NCBI GenBank assembly: GCA_964531455.1
Contig: CAZHFZ010000009.1
Span: 1-64,000 of the forward strand
Source of the DNA: Ga0077527 sp964531455
Lineage (GTDB): Bacteria > Pseudomonadota > Gammaproteobacteria > Burkholderiales > SG8-41
Length of the DNA: 64,000 nucleotides
Reading direction: 5' to 3'
The notes below the pieces were generated by a model that worked only from the letters and a program-made list of their open reading frames with translations, made no database searches and was not told where the DNA came from. Position 1 is the first letter of the stretch. Each line of letters opens with the position of its first letter. The position numbers and the translations under genes are program-made. Shown here piece by piece: positions 42,564 to 51,997 of the stretch.

Positions 42564-43464
42564 GGGCCAGCTCCAGTATCCGCAGCACCAGATCGTTGAA
42601 TGACAAACCGGCCTCGCGAGCAGCCATCGGCACCAGGCTGTGTCCGGTCATGCCGGGCGAGGTATTCATTTCCAGAAACTGCACACTGCCATCGGCGCGG
42701 CGAATCAGATCGGCGCGGCCCCAGCCGGCACAACCCAGAGCCTGCGCACTCTTCATCACCAGCGCACGGATACGCAATTCCTCGGCCTGCGGCAAACCGC
42801 AAGGGCAGTGGTACTTCGTTTCGTCGCTGAAGTACTTGTTTTGATAGTCGTAATTGCCCTGCGGCGCCTCGATGCGGATCAACGGCAGCGCCTGCTCGCC
42901 AAGGAAACCGGCGGTCAATTCTTCGCCGGCGATAAACTCCTCCGCCATCACAAACGGATCATGGCGGGCGGCCAGCGCGTACGCCTGCGGCAATTGCGCG
43001 GCGTCAGTCACCTTGGTCAGGCCGATGGTTGAACCCTCGCGCGCCGGCTTGATGATCAGCGGCAGTCCGAGTCGTTTGGCAACGCCCGCCCAGTCGCTCC
43101 CGGCGTCGACCACCTCAAACTGTGGTGTCGGGATCCCGGCGGCGGTCCACACCATCTTCGTGCGCACCTTGTCCATCGCCAGCGCGGAAGCCATCACGCC
43201 GCTGCCGGTGTACGGGATGCCCATCAGTTCCAGTGCGCCCTGCACCGTTCCATCCTCGCCATAGCCGCCGTGCAGCGCGATGAACACTCTGGAAAATCCC
43301 TCGCGCTTGAGTTCGAAAATTTCACGCTCGGCAGGATCAAAAGCGTAAGCATCCAGACCGGCCTGCTGCAGGGCTTTCAGCACATTGCTGCCGCTCATCA
43401 GCGACACTTCACGCTCTGCGCTGCGCCCGCCGAACAGCACCGCGATTTTGCCGAATCCGCTCAT
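42553..43464 (-). CDS. ddl: D-alanine--D-alanine ligase
   Basis: A 303-residue ATP-grasp ligase of the DdlB type. GKIAVLFGGRSAEREVSLMSG opens it, ALHGGYGEDGTVQGALELMGIPYTGSG near residue 65, PLIIKPAREGSTIGLTKV near 137 and EMNTSPGMTGHSLVPMAAREAG near 265 are family motifs. Its ATG overlaps the murB stop (ATGA) and its end overlaps ftsQ. Confidence 0.98.
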   Translation of the reverse strand: MSGFGKIAVLFGGRSAEREVSLMSGSNVLKALQQAGLDAYAFDPAEREIFELKREGFSRVFIALHGGYGEDGTVQGALELMGIPYTGSGVMASALAMDKVRTKMVWTAAGIPTPQFEVVDAGSDWAGVAKRLGLPLIIKPAREGSTIGLTKVTDAAQLPQAYALAARHDPFVMAEEFIAGEELTAGFLGEQALPLIRIEAPQGNYDYQNKYFSDETKYHCPCGLPQAEELRIRALVMKSAQALGCAGWGRADLIRRADGSVQFLEMNTSPGMTGHSLVPMAAREAGLSFNDLVLRILELAHVG

Positions 43465-44429
43465 GCGTACTCCCCGACCACGCGGACTTCGCGTTCCAGA
43501 TGTACGCCGAACTGCTGCCGTACGGTGTTCTGCGCCAGTTCAATCAGAGCCTCGATATCAGCAGCAGTCGCTCCACCGTCGTTGACAATGAAATTGGAAT
43601 GTTTTGCTGAAATCGATGCCCCTCCGATGCGGCGGCCCTTCAGACCACAGACCTCGATCAACCGTGCCGCATGATCGCCCGGCGGATTGCGAAACACCGA
43701 TCCCGCATTGGGTATACCCAGCGGCTGCGCGGCGATACGCTGCGCAAGCAATTTCTTGATCGTTGCGCGGGACTGCTCTCCGTCGCCATGCGACAGCCTG
43801 AAAGTCGCCGCGACAAACCATTCCTGGCCGCTTTCGTATGCGAAACCGCCATTCATGCTGGACATCTGATGGGATCGCAACTCCACGCTGCGATAGCCGA
43901 TGGTGTAGTGCTGCGGGGTGCGCACGTGCAATGTTCCCGCACGGTCGATGGTTTCGACCTGCGCCACCAGATTCCACGTTTCACCGCCATAACACCCGGC
44001 ATTCATCGCCAGCGCGCCACCGATGGTGCCGGGGATGCCGGCAAGAAATTCGGCGCCGGCGAGATTGTTGATCGCTGCGGTGCGCGCCACTTTCGGGCAG
44101 GCCACGCCAGCCTGCGCGCGGATTTCACCGCCGTTTTCGTCACTCCACAGGACGGTCAGACCGCGCAATGCCCAATGCGTGAATATCACCGTGCCGTCCA
44201 GTCCGCCGTCACGAACCAGCAGATTGCTGCCGAGCCCAACCACGTGCACCTGTTCACCATCCGGCAAGCCGCGCAGGAAAAGCGCCATGTCATCCAGATC
44301 GGCCGGGGCATAGGTGCAGCGCACACGGCCGCCGGCGCGCCAACTGACATGGCGCGCCATCGGCTCGTCGCTGCGCAGTTCCCCGCGCAGTCCGTGTGCC
44401 GATATCTGTTGTTGTTCGCTCATGTTCAT
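43461..44429 (-). CDS. murB: UDP-N-acetylenolpyruvoylglucosamine reductase
   Basis: A 322-residue FAD enzyme that completes UDP-MurNAc. HVSWRAGGRVRCTYAPADL, VVGLGSNLLVRDGGLDGTV, AGIPGTIGGALAMNAGCYGGE (FAD-binding) and the type I active site GSVFRNPPGDHAARLIEVCGLKG are visible. I use ATG 44429 (MNMSEQQQ) because CAGGG lies 5 bases upstream; ATG 44423 is possible. One base separates it from murC. Confidence 0.97.
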   Translation of the reverse strand: MNMSEQQQISAHGLRGELRSDEPMARHVSWRAGGRVRCTYAPADLDDMALFLRGLPDGEQVHVVGLGSNLLVRDGGLDGTVIFTHWALRGLTVLWSDENGGEIRAQAGVACPKVARTAAINNLAGAEFLAGIPGTIGGALAMNAGCYGGETWNLVAQVETIDRAGTLHVRTPQHYTIGYRSVELRSHQMSSMNGGFAYESGQEWFVAATFRLSHGDGEQSRATIKKLLAQRIAAQPLGIPNAGSVFRNPPGDHAARLIEVCGLKGRRIGGASISAKHSNFIVNDGGATAADIEALIELAQNTVRQQFGVHLEREVRVVGEYA

Positions 44430-44430
44430 G

Positions 44431-45822
44431 TCAGCCCTGCACCAGCCTGCCGGCCACGGCGCCGATCGAACCCGCCCCCATGGCCAGCAATACATCACCG
44501 TCACGCACTGCGCCGCCGATTGCCTCCGGCAGTTCCGCAACCTGTTCGACAAACACCGGCTCGACCTTGCCCATTACGCGCACCGCACGAGCCAGCGCCC
44601 GGCCGTCAGCGGCCACGATCGGCGACTCGCCGGCTGCATACACCTCGGTCAGCAGCAGCGCGTCCACGCTCGACAGCACCCGCGCGAAATCCTCGAAGCA
44701 ATCGCGGGTCCGCGTATAACGATGCGGCTGGAAAGCGAGTACGAGACGCCGACCGGGAAAGGCACCGCGCGCCGCGGCGATTGTTGCCGCCATCTCCACC
44801 GGGTGATGGCCGTAGTCATCAATCAATTCGAAAGAACCGCCTGCCGCCAGCGGAACTGCACCGTAGCGCTGGAAGCGCCGGCCGACTCCCTTGAATTCGC
44901 CCAGCGCGCGGACAATTTTTTCATCAGGCACGCCGACTTCCATGCCGACCGCAATCGCTGCCAGCGCATTGAGCACGTTGTGCACGCCCGCAAGGTTCAG
45001 CGTGATGTCGAGGTCGGGCAGGCGCCGGCCGTTCTTGCGCTGGACACGGAAACGCATCTGACCTGCAGCCGCGGTCACGGCATGGGCGCGAATCTGTGCA
45101 CCTTCCATCAATCCGTAGGTCACCACGGTCTTGGTCAGGCGCGGCATGATCGAACGAACATTGACGTCGTCATTGCACAACACGGCCACGCCGTAGAACG
45201 GCAACCGCTCTACAAAATCGACAAAGGCCTGCTTCAGCTTGTCAATAGAGTGGTCGTACGTCTCCATGTGGTCAGCATCGATATTGGTAACCACCGAAAT
45301 CACCGGCTGCAGATGCAGAAACGAGGCATCGGATTCATCCGCCTCGGCAACGATGAATTCGCCGGCGCCGAGCCGCGCATTGGCACCGGCGCTTTCGAGC
45401 CGGCCACCGATGACAAAAGTCGGGTCCATGCCGCCCTCGGCAAGCACGCTCGCCGCCAGACTGGTGGTCGTGGTCTTGCCATGCGTGCCGGCAACCGCAA
45501 TGCCTTGTTTGAGGCGCATCAATTCGGCGAGCATCAGCGCCCGCGGCACCACGGGAACCAGACGGCCTCGCGCTGCAAGCACCTCCGGGTTGTCGGCCTT
45601 GACCGCACTCGAAATCACCACCACATCGGCATCGCTGACGTTCTCAGCAGCATGGCCGATTCGAACCTTGGCACCGAGACCGGCCAGTCGGCGCGTCACA
45701 TTGCCTTCACTGAGATCGGAACCGCTGACGGCATAACCGAGGTTGAGCAGCACCTCTGCGATGCCGCTCATGCCGGCTCCGCCGATGCCCACAAAATGCA
45801 CGTTGCGTACTTTGTGTCTCAT
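44431..45822 (-). CDS. murC: UDP-N-acetylmuramate--L-alanine ligase
   Basis: A 463-residue Mur ligase adding L-Ala. HFVGIGGAGMSGIAEVLLNLGY near residue 9 is the UDP site, AGTHGKTTTTSL near 110 the ATP P-loop, ADESDASFLHL near 170 and DDYGHHPVEMAATIAAARGA near 335 the remaining signature. It overlaps murG by 4 bases. Confidence 0.98.
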   Translation of the reverse strand: MRHKVRNVHFVGIGGAGMSGIAEVLLNLGYAVSGSDLSEGNVTRRLAGLGAKVRIGHAAENVSDADVVVISSAVKADNPEVLAARGRLVPVVPRALMLAELMRLKQGIAVAGTHGKTTTTSLAASVLAEGGMDPTFVIGGRLESAGANARLGAGEFIVAEADESDASFLHLQPVISVVTNIDADHMETYDHSIDKLKQAFVDFVERLPFYGVAVLCNDDVNVRSIMPRLTKTVVTYGLMEGAQIRAHAVTAAAGQMRFRVQRKNGRRLPDLDITLNLAGVHNVLNALAAIAVGMEVGVPDEKIVRALGEFKGVGRRFQRYGAVPLAAGGSFELIDDYGHHPVEMAATIAAARGAFPGRRLVLAFQPHRYTRTRDCFEDFARVLSSVDALLLTEVYAAGESPIVAADGRALARAVRVMGKVEPVFVEQVAELPEAIGGAVRDGDVLLAMGAGSIGAVAGRLVQG

Positions 45823-46892
45823 CCCGGCGCGAGCTCCATACAGATATCGGCCACTTTGCTCGCAGCATCCGGCTTGCCGACTGCTCTTGCAGAGCGGGCC
45901 ATCTCCAGCAGCTTTGCGCGCGTCATGCCGCGCAAAACACCGGCAAGGGACTCTGCAGTCAGGGCGGGTTGGGGCATCAACAACGCAGCACCGCGATCAG
46001 CCAGATAGCCTGCGTTGCGCGTCTGATGGTCATCGACCGCATGCGGAAACGGCACCAGTATGCTGCCCACTCCGGCAACAGCAAGCTCTGTCACGGTAGT
46101 TGCACCGGCACGGCAGATGATCAGGTCGGCTTCGCCGTATCGCGCCGCCATGTCATCGACAAATGCGAGGACGTCGGCATCAACGCCGGCTTCCTTGTAG
46201 ATCCGCCGCAGCGCTTCCACGTGCCCTGCCCCTGCCTGATGCACCACCAGCGGCCGCTCTGACGGCGCGAGTTGCGCCAATGCCAGCGGCACGATTTCAT
46301 TCAGTGCGCGGGCGCCAAGACTGCCGCCGACGATCAGTACGCGCAACGGGCCGCTGCGGTTGGCAAAACGCGCCTCCGGCGGCTCAAGATCGACGATTTC
46401 GGTACGCACCGGATTACCGGACCAGATGACATCGACGCGACCTTCAAATGCATCCGGAAACGCCGCAAGCACGCGATCAGCAACGCCGGCCAGCACGCGA
46501 TTCGCCAGTCCGGGCACTGCATTCTGCTCATGAATCACCAGCGGTTTGCCAAACAATGCGGCCATCATTCCGCCAGGGAATGCAGCGTAACCACCCATTC
46601 CCAACACCACATCGGGACGATGACGGAAAATGGCGGCAACGCTTTGGCAGAAAGCAATCAACAAGGCAGCCGGCAACACCAGCTTGCGTAACAGGCCTTT
46701 GCCGCGAACACCGCCAAAACTGATCCAGGCCGTCGCGTATCCACGGGGCGGCACCAGCCGCTCTTCCATGCCCCCTTTGGCTCCCAGCCAGACCACGTTC
46801 CAGCCGCGGGCACGCATGACATCGGCAACCGCCAAGCCGGGGAAAATATGTCCACCGGTACCGCCGGCCATGACGAGCAGGGTCCGCGTCAT
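45819..46892 (-). CDS. murG: Lipid II synthase MurG (GlcNAc transferase)
   Basis: A 357-residue GT28 glycosyltransferase on the inner face of the membrane. VMAGGTGGHIFPGLAVA near residue 7 is G-loop 1, GMGGYAAFPGGMMAAL near 93 G-loop 2, VGGSLGARALNEIVPLAL near 190 G-loop 3, and CRAGATTVTELAVAGVGSILVPFPHAVDDHQ near 263 binds UDP-GlcNAc. ATG 46892 overlaps the ftsW stop by 4; upstream readings lie inside ftsW. Confidence 0.98.
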   Translation of the reverse strand: MTRTLLVMAGGTGGHIFPGLAVADVMRARGWNVVWLGAKGGMEERLVPPRGYATAWISFGGVRGKGLLRKLVLPAALLIAFCQSVAAIFRHRPDVVLGMGGYAAFPGGMMAALFGKPLVIHEQNAVPGLANRVLAGVADRVLAAFPDAFEGRVDVIWSGNPVRTEIVDLEPPEARFANRSGPLRVLIVGGSLGARALNEIVPLALAQLAPSERPLVVHQAGAGHVEALRRIYKEAGVDADVLAFVDDMAARYGEADLIICRAGATTVTELAVAGVGSILVPFPHAVDDHQTRNAGYLADRGAALLMPQPALTAESLAGVLRGMTRAKLLEMARSARAVGKPDAASKVADICMELAPG

Positions 46893-48055
46893 ACCGTGAA
46901 CCCCCGCGTCATCTGCCTGTTCTCCCAATCCACGCGCATCAATACCGCCAGCGCGCAGCAAGTCGCGAGAATGGCGCTGCCACCAAACGACAGCAACGGC
47001 AATGTCAGCCCCTTGGTAGGCAACACGCCCATGTTGACGCCCATATTGATGATCACCTGGACGCCGATCCACAAACCGATGCCTTGGGCAACCAATGCGG
47101 CGAAAGGACGGTCGAGTTCGATAGCCCTACGGCCTATGGCAAATGCGCGCCACACCAGCCACGAAAACAGCAGAATGATGATCAGCACTCCGACGAAGCC
47201 CAATTCTTCAGCAATCACCGCAAGCAGGAAGTCGGTATGCGCTTCCGGCAGATAGAACAGCTTTTCGACGCTGGCGCCCAGTCCGACGCCAAACCATTCG
47301 CCCCGACCAAAAGCAATCAGCGCATGTGACAGCTGATATCCCTTGCCATACGGATCGGCCCAGGGATCCATGAACCCGATCACGCGCTGCATACGGTAAG
47401 GGCTGGTCCAGATCAGCAGCAGGAAGCCGATCACCAGCATCACGATCAGCCCGGCGAACAATCTCCAGTTCATGCCGCCGAGGAACAGGATGCCCATTGC
47501 GATCACGGTGATTACCGCGAATGCGCCGAAATCCGGTTCGCTCAACAACAGGGCGCCGGTCAGAAACATCACGCCGAACATCGGCAGAAAACCCTTGCGC
47601 AGGCTGTGCATGAATGCCGCCTTGCGCACGGTGTAGTCCGCCGCGTAAAGCACTGCCGCAAGCTTCATCAGTTCAGACGGCTGCAGGTTGAATACATAAA
47701 GCGACAGCCAGCGCCGGCTGCCGTTGACCTCGCGGCCAATGCCCGGCACCAGCACCAGAGCCAGCAAACCAAGGCCGGCGAGGAACAGGAACGGCGCGGC
47801 CTGCTGCCATATCCGCAAAGGCACCTGAAACACCATTGCTGCGGCGATCAAACTGATGACGACGAAAATGGCGTGCCGGGTCAGGTAATACATCGAGTTG
47901 TTGCCGGTCATCCGGCTGGCCTCGGCGATTGCAATCGAGGCGGAGTAAACCATCACCAGACCCAGAGAAAGCAACAGCACCGTCACCCAGATCACACTCT
48001 GGTCATAATCGGCGCCGGCGCTGCGCTGATTCATGGTGGCGAAGTACTGGCTCAC
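46889..48055 (-). CDS. ftsW: SEDS peptidoglycan glycosyltransferase FtsW
   Basis: A 388-residue polytopic protein with about ten segments, polymerising septal glycan with FtsI. Conserved parts are LGLVMVYSASIAIA near residue 27, VNGSRRWL near 103 and NLQPSELMKLA, and PTKGLTLPLLSFGGSA near 350. I start it at GTG 48055, since GGAGGTG lies 4-10 bases before it and it overlaps the murD stop in GTGA. The ATG at 48034 has no ribosome site. Confidence 0.97.
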   Translation of the reverse strand: MSQYFATMNQRSAGADYDQSVIWVTVLLLSLGLVMVYSASIAIAEASRMTGNNSMYYLTRHAIFVVISLIAAAMVFQVPLRIWQQAAPFLFLAGLGLLALVLVPGIGREVNGSRRWLSLYVFNLQPSELMKLAAVLYAADYTVRKAAFMHSLRKGFLPMFGVMFLTGALLLSEPDFGAFAVITVIAMGILFLGGMNWRLFAGLIVMLVIGFLLLIWTSPYRMQRVIGFMDPWADPYGKGYQLSHALIAFGRGEWFGVGLGASVEKLFYLPEAHTDFLLAVIAEELGFVGVLIIILLFSWLVWRAFAIGRRAIELDRPFAALVAQGIGLWIGVQVIINMGVNMGVLPTKGLTLPLLSFGGSAILATCCALAVLMRVDWENRQMTRGFTV

Positions 48056-49431
48056 GCACACCTCCGCTGCAGCGATGCAACTGCTTCGGCAAAAACCTCG
48101 GCGCGATGGACGTAATTGCGGAACATGTCGTAGCTGGCGCACGCCGGCGAGAGCAGCACGGCGTCGCCGGGACGCGCGGCATCAAATGCCAAATCCACGG
48201 CCTGCGCCATATCAGCGGCTTTGATCAATGGCACGTTATCGCCAATGGCCTGCGCTATCAGCGGGGCATCACGACCGATCAGCACCACCGCACGCGCACG
48301 TCCGCGCGCAGCGGCAGCCAGAGGCGCAAAGTCCTGCCCTTTGCCGTCGCCACCGGCGATCAGCACCACGGGCTCGCGCATCCCCGTCAGCGCCGCAACA
48401 GTAGCGCCAACGTTGGTTCCCTTGGAATCGTCGTAGAACGTTATATTATTGATTTTATTAATTTTTTTGACCCGGTGCGGCAACCCCTCGAACGTCTGCC
48501 AGCCCCGCGCAATCGCCTCGTCAGCAACACCAACAACACGGCAAAGCGCACCTGCGGCGAGAGCATTAGCCGCATTGTGCAGGCCGGCAATGCGCAGCGC
48601 GGATACGGGTGCGAGGCAACACGAACCACGTCGCATATCTGCTGCAGCATCGTGTGCCGACAACCCCCAGTCCTCTTGGTCGCGCGGCACATCAAGGCCA
48701 AAAGTAACCACCGAACGGCCAGGACGGGCCATCCCTGCACTGCGTGCATCTTCACGATTAAGCACTTGCACGCCGTCACCGGAAAAAATCCGCGCCTTGG
48801 CCGCAGCGTATTCCGTCAATCCTTCGTAACGATCAAGATGATCTTCAGAAATATTCAGTACCGTCGCCGCTTGCGGCTTCAGAGAGTAAGTGCTCTCCAA
48901 TTGAAAACTAGAAAGCTCAAGCACGAAAGCACCGGGCATGGCCTTACCATCCTCGATGTCAGTCAGGGCATCCAGCACCGGAAGCCCGATATTGCCGGCG
49001 ACCACCGGGCGCAAACCACCTGCCGTGCAGATCTCCCCTGCCATCGCTGTCACCGTGCTCTTGCCGTTCGATCCGGTAATCGCAATAACCGGTGCCGCAT
49101 CCTGGCGCCGGGAAAGCGCCTGCGCAAACAACTCGACATCACCGACAACCGGTATGCCGCGTCGCGCAGCCTGCGCAATGGCACCCGTACGACGATCCAC
49201 GCCAGGGCTCACCGCAATAACGTCGGCAGCAGCAATCGTTTCATGCAGGGGTATACCCAGAAAGAGCGCCATCCCGGGAAACTCCCGGCGCAACACCGCG
49301 GCCTGCGGCGGCGCTGCCCGCGTATCGGTAACACTGACGACGGCGCCCTGACGTTGCAGCCATCGCGCCAGTGACAGGCCGGTGTCCCCGAGGCCCACCA
49401 CCACAACACGCGCACCGTTGAGAACGAGCAT
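48052..49431 (-). CDS. murD: UDP-N-acetylmuramoyl-L-alanine--D-glutamate ligase
   Basis: A 459-residue Mur ligase adding D-Glu. VVVVGLGDTGLSLARWL near residue 9 binds UDP, ITGSNGKSTVTAMAGE near 113 is the P-loop, and FYDDSKGTNVGATVAAL near 325 and the C-terminal domain LLSPACASYDMFRNYVHRAEVF are standard. I use ATG 49431 (MLVLNGARV); the frame is open for 38 more codons to 49545 with no family similarity. The conserved segment before FYDDS is coded by an AT-only stretch (48441-48468). Confidence 0.97.
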   Translation of the reverse strand: MLVLNGARVVVVGLGDTGLSLARWLQRQGAVVSVTDTRAAPPQAAVLRREFPGMALFLGIPLHETIAAADVIAVSPGVDRRTGAIAQAARRGIPVVGDVELFAQALSRRQDAAPVIAITGSNGKSTVTAMAGEICTAGGLRPVVAGNIGLPVLDALTDIEDGKAMPGAFVLELSSFQLESTYSLKPQAATVLNISEDHLDRYEGLTEYAAAKARIFSGDGVQVLNREDARSAGMARPGRSVVTFGLDVPRDQEDWGLSAHDAAADMRRGSCCLAPVSALRIAGLHNAANALAAGALCRVVGVADEAIARGWQTFEGLPHRVKKINKINNITFYDDSKGTNVGATVAALTGMREPVVLIAGGDGKGQDFAPLAAAARGRARAVVLIGRDAPLIAQAIGDNVPLIKAADMAQAVDLAFDAARPGDAVLLSPACASYDMFRNYVHRAEVFAEAVASLQRRCA

Positions 49432-49546
49432 CAGCAGCGCCCCCTCACCGGCAACGCAGGCGATAACCATGCCCTGCACATGCGAACCGTTGCCGGCATC
49501 GTGACTGCGGCAACGCATTTCATGTGTCGGGGTTCCGTTATGCATT

Positions 49547-50632
49547 TCATCGCAGCTTCAATGTCGACAGTCCGACCAGCACCAGCATCATCGTGATGAT
49601 CCAGAAACGAACGACGACCTGATTCTCTTTCCAGCCTTTGAGTTCGTAATGGTGGTGCAGCGGCGCCATGCGGAATATTCGCTTGCCAGTAAGCTTGAAC
49701 GACGCCACCTGCAGCATGACCGACAGGGTTTCAACGACAAAAACGCCGCCCATGATGAACAGCACGATCTCCTGTCGTACGATGACCGCAATCGTGCCCA
49801 GTGCGGCGCCCAGCGCCAGCGCACCGACATCGCCCATGAACACTTCCGCCGGATAGGCGTTGAACCAGAGAAAAGCGAGGCCGGCCCCGGCAATCGCGCC
49901 GCAGATCACAGTCAACTCGCCTGCGCCGGGGATGTACGGGAACACCAGATACTTTGCAAACACCGCGTTGCCGGCCACATAAGCGAACACGCCCAGCGCA
50001 CTGCCGACCATGACCGTCGGCATGATTGCGAGTCCATCGAGTCCATCAGTGAGGTTTACTGCATTGCTGGTGCCGACGATGACGAAATAGGTCATCACTA
50101 TGAAACCAACGGCGCCCAGCGGGTAAGCAACCTGCTTGAAGAAGGGAACGATAAACTCGGTTTGCTGCGGCAGATTTGTCGAGTACGCAATAAACAACGC
50201 TGCGCCGAGGCCGAAAACGGATTGCCAGAAAAACTTGACCTTCGCCGACAGCCCCTTCGGATTGCGATGCACAACCTTGCGGTAATCATCAACCCAGCCG
50301 ATGGCGCCGAAACCGACAGTCACACAAAGCACGACCCAGACAAAACGGTTCTGCAGATCGGCCCACAACAGCGTAGTCACTATGATCGAGACCAGGATCA
50401 GCGCGCCGCCCATGGTCGGCGTACCGGCTTTGATCAGGTGGGTCTGCGGACCGTCATCACGCACCGCCTGGCCGATCTTGTAAGCCGTTAGCTTGCGGAT
50501 CAGCATCGGGCCGATCATGAACGAAATCAGCAACGAGGTCAGGCAGGCGAGCACCGCGCGCAATGTCAGGTAACTGAAGACATTGAAGGCACGGACATAC
50601 TGTTCCATCCATTGCGCGAATTCGAGCAGCAT
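49547..50632 (-). CDS. mraY: Phospho-N-acetylmuramoyl-pentapeptide transferase
   Basis: A 361-residue enzyme with ten transmembrane segments that makes lipid I. TPTMGGALILVSIIVTTLLW near residue 71, GWVDDYRKVVHRNPKGLSAKVKFFWQ near 113 (Asp pair), NLTDGLDGLA near 192 and PLHHHYELKGWKENQVVVRFWI near 323 are active-site segments. It ends 115 bases before murD, the only sizeable gap in this part of the cluster. Confidence 0.98.
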   Translation of the reverse strand: MLLEFAQWMEQYVRAFNVFSYLTLRAVLACLTSLLISFMIGPMLIRKLTAYKIGQAVRDDGPQTHLIKAGTPTMGGALILVSIIVTTLLWADLQNRFVWVVLCVTVGFGAIGWVDDYRKVVHRNPKGLSAKVKFFWQSVFGLGAALFIAYSTNLPQQTEFIVPFFKQVAYPLGAVGFIVMTYFVIVGTSNAVNLTDGLDGLAIMPTVMVGSALGVFAYVAGNAVFAKYLVFPYIPGAGELTVICGAIAGAGLAFLWFNAYPAEVFMGDVGALALGAALGTIAVIVRQEIVLFIMGGVFVVETLSVMLQVASFKLTGKRIFRMAPLHHHYELKGWKENQVVVRFWIITMMLVLVGLSTLKLR

Positions 50633-50635
50633 CGC

Positions 50636-51997
50636 CTAGACTCCAGCCACTGAATCTTCGAAACTGCGTACCACGCGCTCCATCTGCATGAAGCGCGACC
50701 CCTTTACCAGCACTGCAACCTGCGGACCAAGTGCCGCACCGACATCCAGCAGCAACGCCTCAATCGCCGCGTAATGCCGTGCGCCTGCACCGAATGCACG
50801 TGCGGCATGCGCCGCCAGCTCACCCATGGCATACAACTCGTCAATGCCGCGGTCTCGCGCATACTTACCAATCTCGACATGGAAATCCCTGCCTTGGGTG
50901 CCGACCTCGCCCATATCGCCCAGCACGAGCAATTTGCGCCCGGGAGAACGCGCCAGTACGTCAATGGCAGCACGCACCGAATCCGGATTCGCGTTGTAGG
51001 TATCGTCAATCAGCAGCGCGCCCTGACGGCTGCGTTTGATCTGCAGGCGGCCCTTCACCGCGGAAAAACCGGTCAGCGCACGGATACACGAATCAAGCGT
51101 GGCGCCGGCTGCTGTAGAAGCTGCAATGGCGGCAAGCGCATTACGTGCATTGTGTTCACCGGCCAGCGGCAGATCAAAAGCACCAGCCCCCTCCGGCGTG
51201 CGGACTGCGAGGCGCGCCGAAACCGCCCGCAACTCGCAGCTTGCGCTGACGGCCGCCTTCGCATCAAACCCGAAATCACGTACCGCGCGTGCTCCGGCAG
51301 CCTTGCGCCAGACAGCTGCATGAACATCATCGGCATTGATCACTGCAATACCATCGGCGGGCAGCGCCGCCACAAGACTGGCGTGCTCATCGGCGACGTC
51401 GGCCACGCTGCGCATGAACTCCTGGTGCTCGCGCTGTGCGTTGTTGATGACGGCAACGGTCGGTGCTGCAATCTTCGCCAGTTCCGCAGTTTCACCGGGG
51501 TGATTCATGCCGACTTCCACCACACCGACGCGATGCGCAGCGCGCAGCGTCAAAAGGGTCAGCGGCAGGCCGATGTGGTTGTTCAGGTTGCCGCGCGTTG
51601 CCAGCACCGCCCCATCGCCGAAATGCGCGCGCAGACAGGAAGCGATCATTTCCTTGACCGTGGTCTTGCCGTTGGAGCCGGCTACCGCAATCATCGGGAT
51701 ACTGAATTGTCGGCGCCAATGTGCGGCGAGCGCCCCCAAAGCCGCTGTTGTGTCATCCACAGCGGCTACAGGCAACGGCGCAGTTTGCTGATGCCCACGG
51801 TCAATCAGGGCCGCAACCGCACCGGCAGCGGCAGCCTTGGCGACAAAATCATGCCCGTCGTAACGTTCGCCGCGCAAGGCAACGAACAGGTCGCCGGACT
51901 GCAGCGTACGGCTGTCGGTGCAGACATTCAGAAACCGCACATCGCTGCCGCGCAGTTCGCCGCCCAATACGGTCGCGGCCTGGGCCAGATTCATCAC
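50636..51997 (-). CDS. murF: UDP-N-acetylmuramoyl-tripeptide--D-alanyl-D-alanine ligase
   Basis: A 453-residue Mur ligase adding D-Ala-D-Ala. AVAGSNGKTTVKEMIASCLRAHFG near residue 107 is the P-loop, RGNLNNHIGLPLTLL near 137, EVGMNHPGETAELAKIAAPTVAVINNAQREH near 160 and LLIDDTYNANPDSVRAAIDVL near 323. It overlaps murE by 4 bases (ATGA). Confidence 0.98.
   Translation of the reverse strand: MMNLAQAATVLGGELRGSDVRFLNVCTDSRTLQSGDLFVALRGERYDGHDFVAKAAAAGAVAALIDRGHQQTAPLPVAAVDDTTAALGALAAHWRRQFSIPMIAVAGSNGKTTVKEMIASCLRAHFGDGAVLATRGNLNNHIGLPLTLLTLRAAHRVGVVEVGMNHPGETAELAKIAAPTVAVINNAQREHQEFMRSVADVADEHASLVAALPADGIAVINADDVHAAVWRKAAGARAVRDFGFDAKAAVSASCELRAVSARLAVRTPEGAGAFDLPLAGEHNARNALAAIAASTAAGATLDSCIRALTGFSAVKGRLQIKRSRQGALLIDDTYNANPDSVRAAIDVLARSPGRKLLVLGDMGEVGTQGRDFHVEIGKYARDRGIDELYAMGELAAHAARAFGAGARHYAAIEALLLDVGAALGPQVAVLVKGSRFMQMERVVRSFEDSVAGV

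Noticed and set aside
44314..46008. 564-codon plus-strand ORF
   Set aside because: Antisense shadow of murC, murB and murG; no motifs and no ribosome site.
47929..49374. 481-codon plus-strand ORF
   Set aside because: Antisense shadow of murD and ftsW.
49432..49545. Separate small gene between mraY and murD
   Set aside because: The frame is continuous with murD, has no ribosome site at its first ATG and no recognisable sequence.
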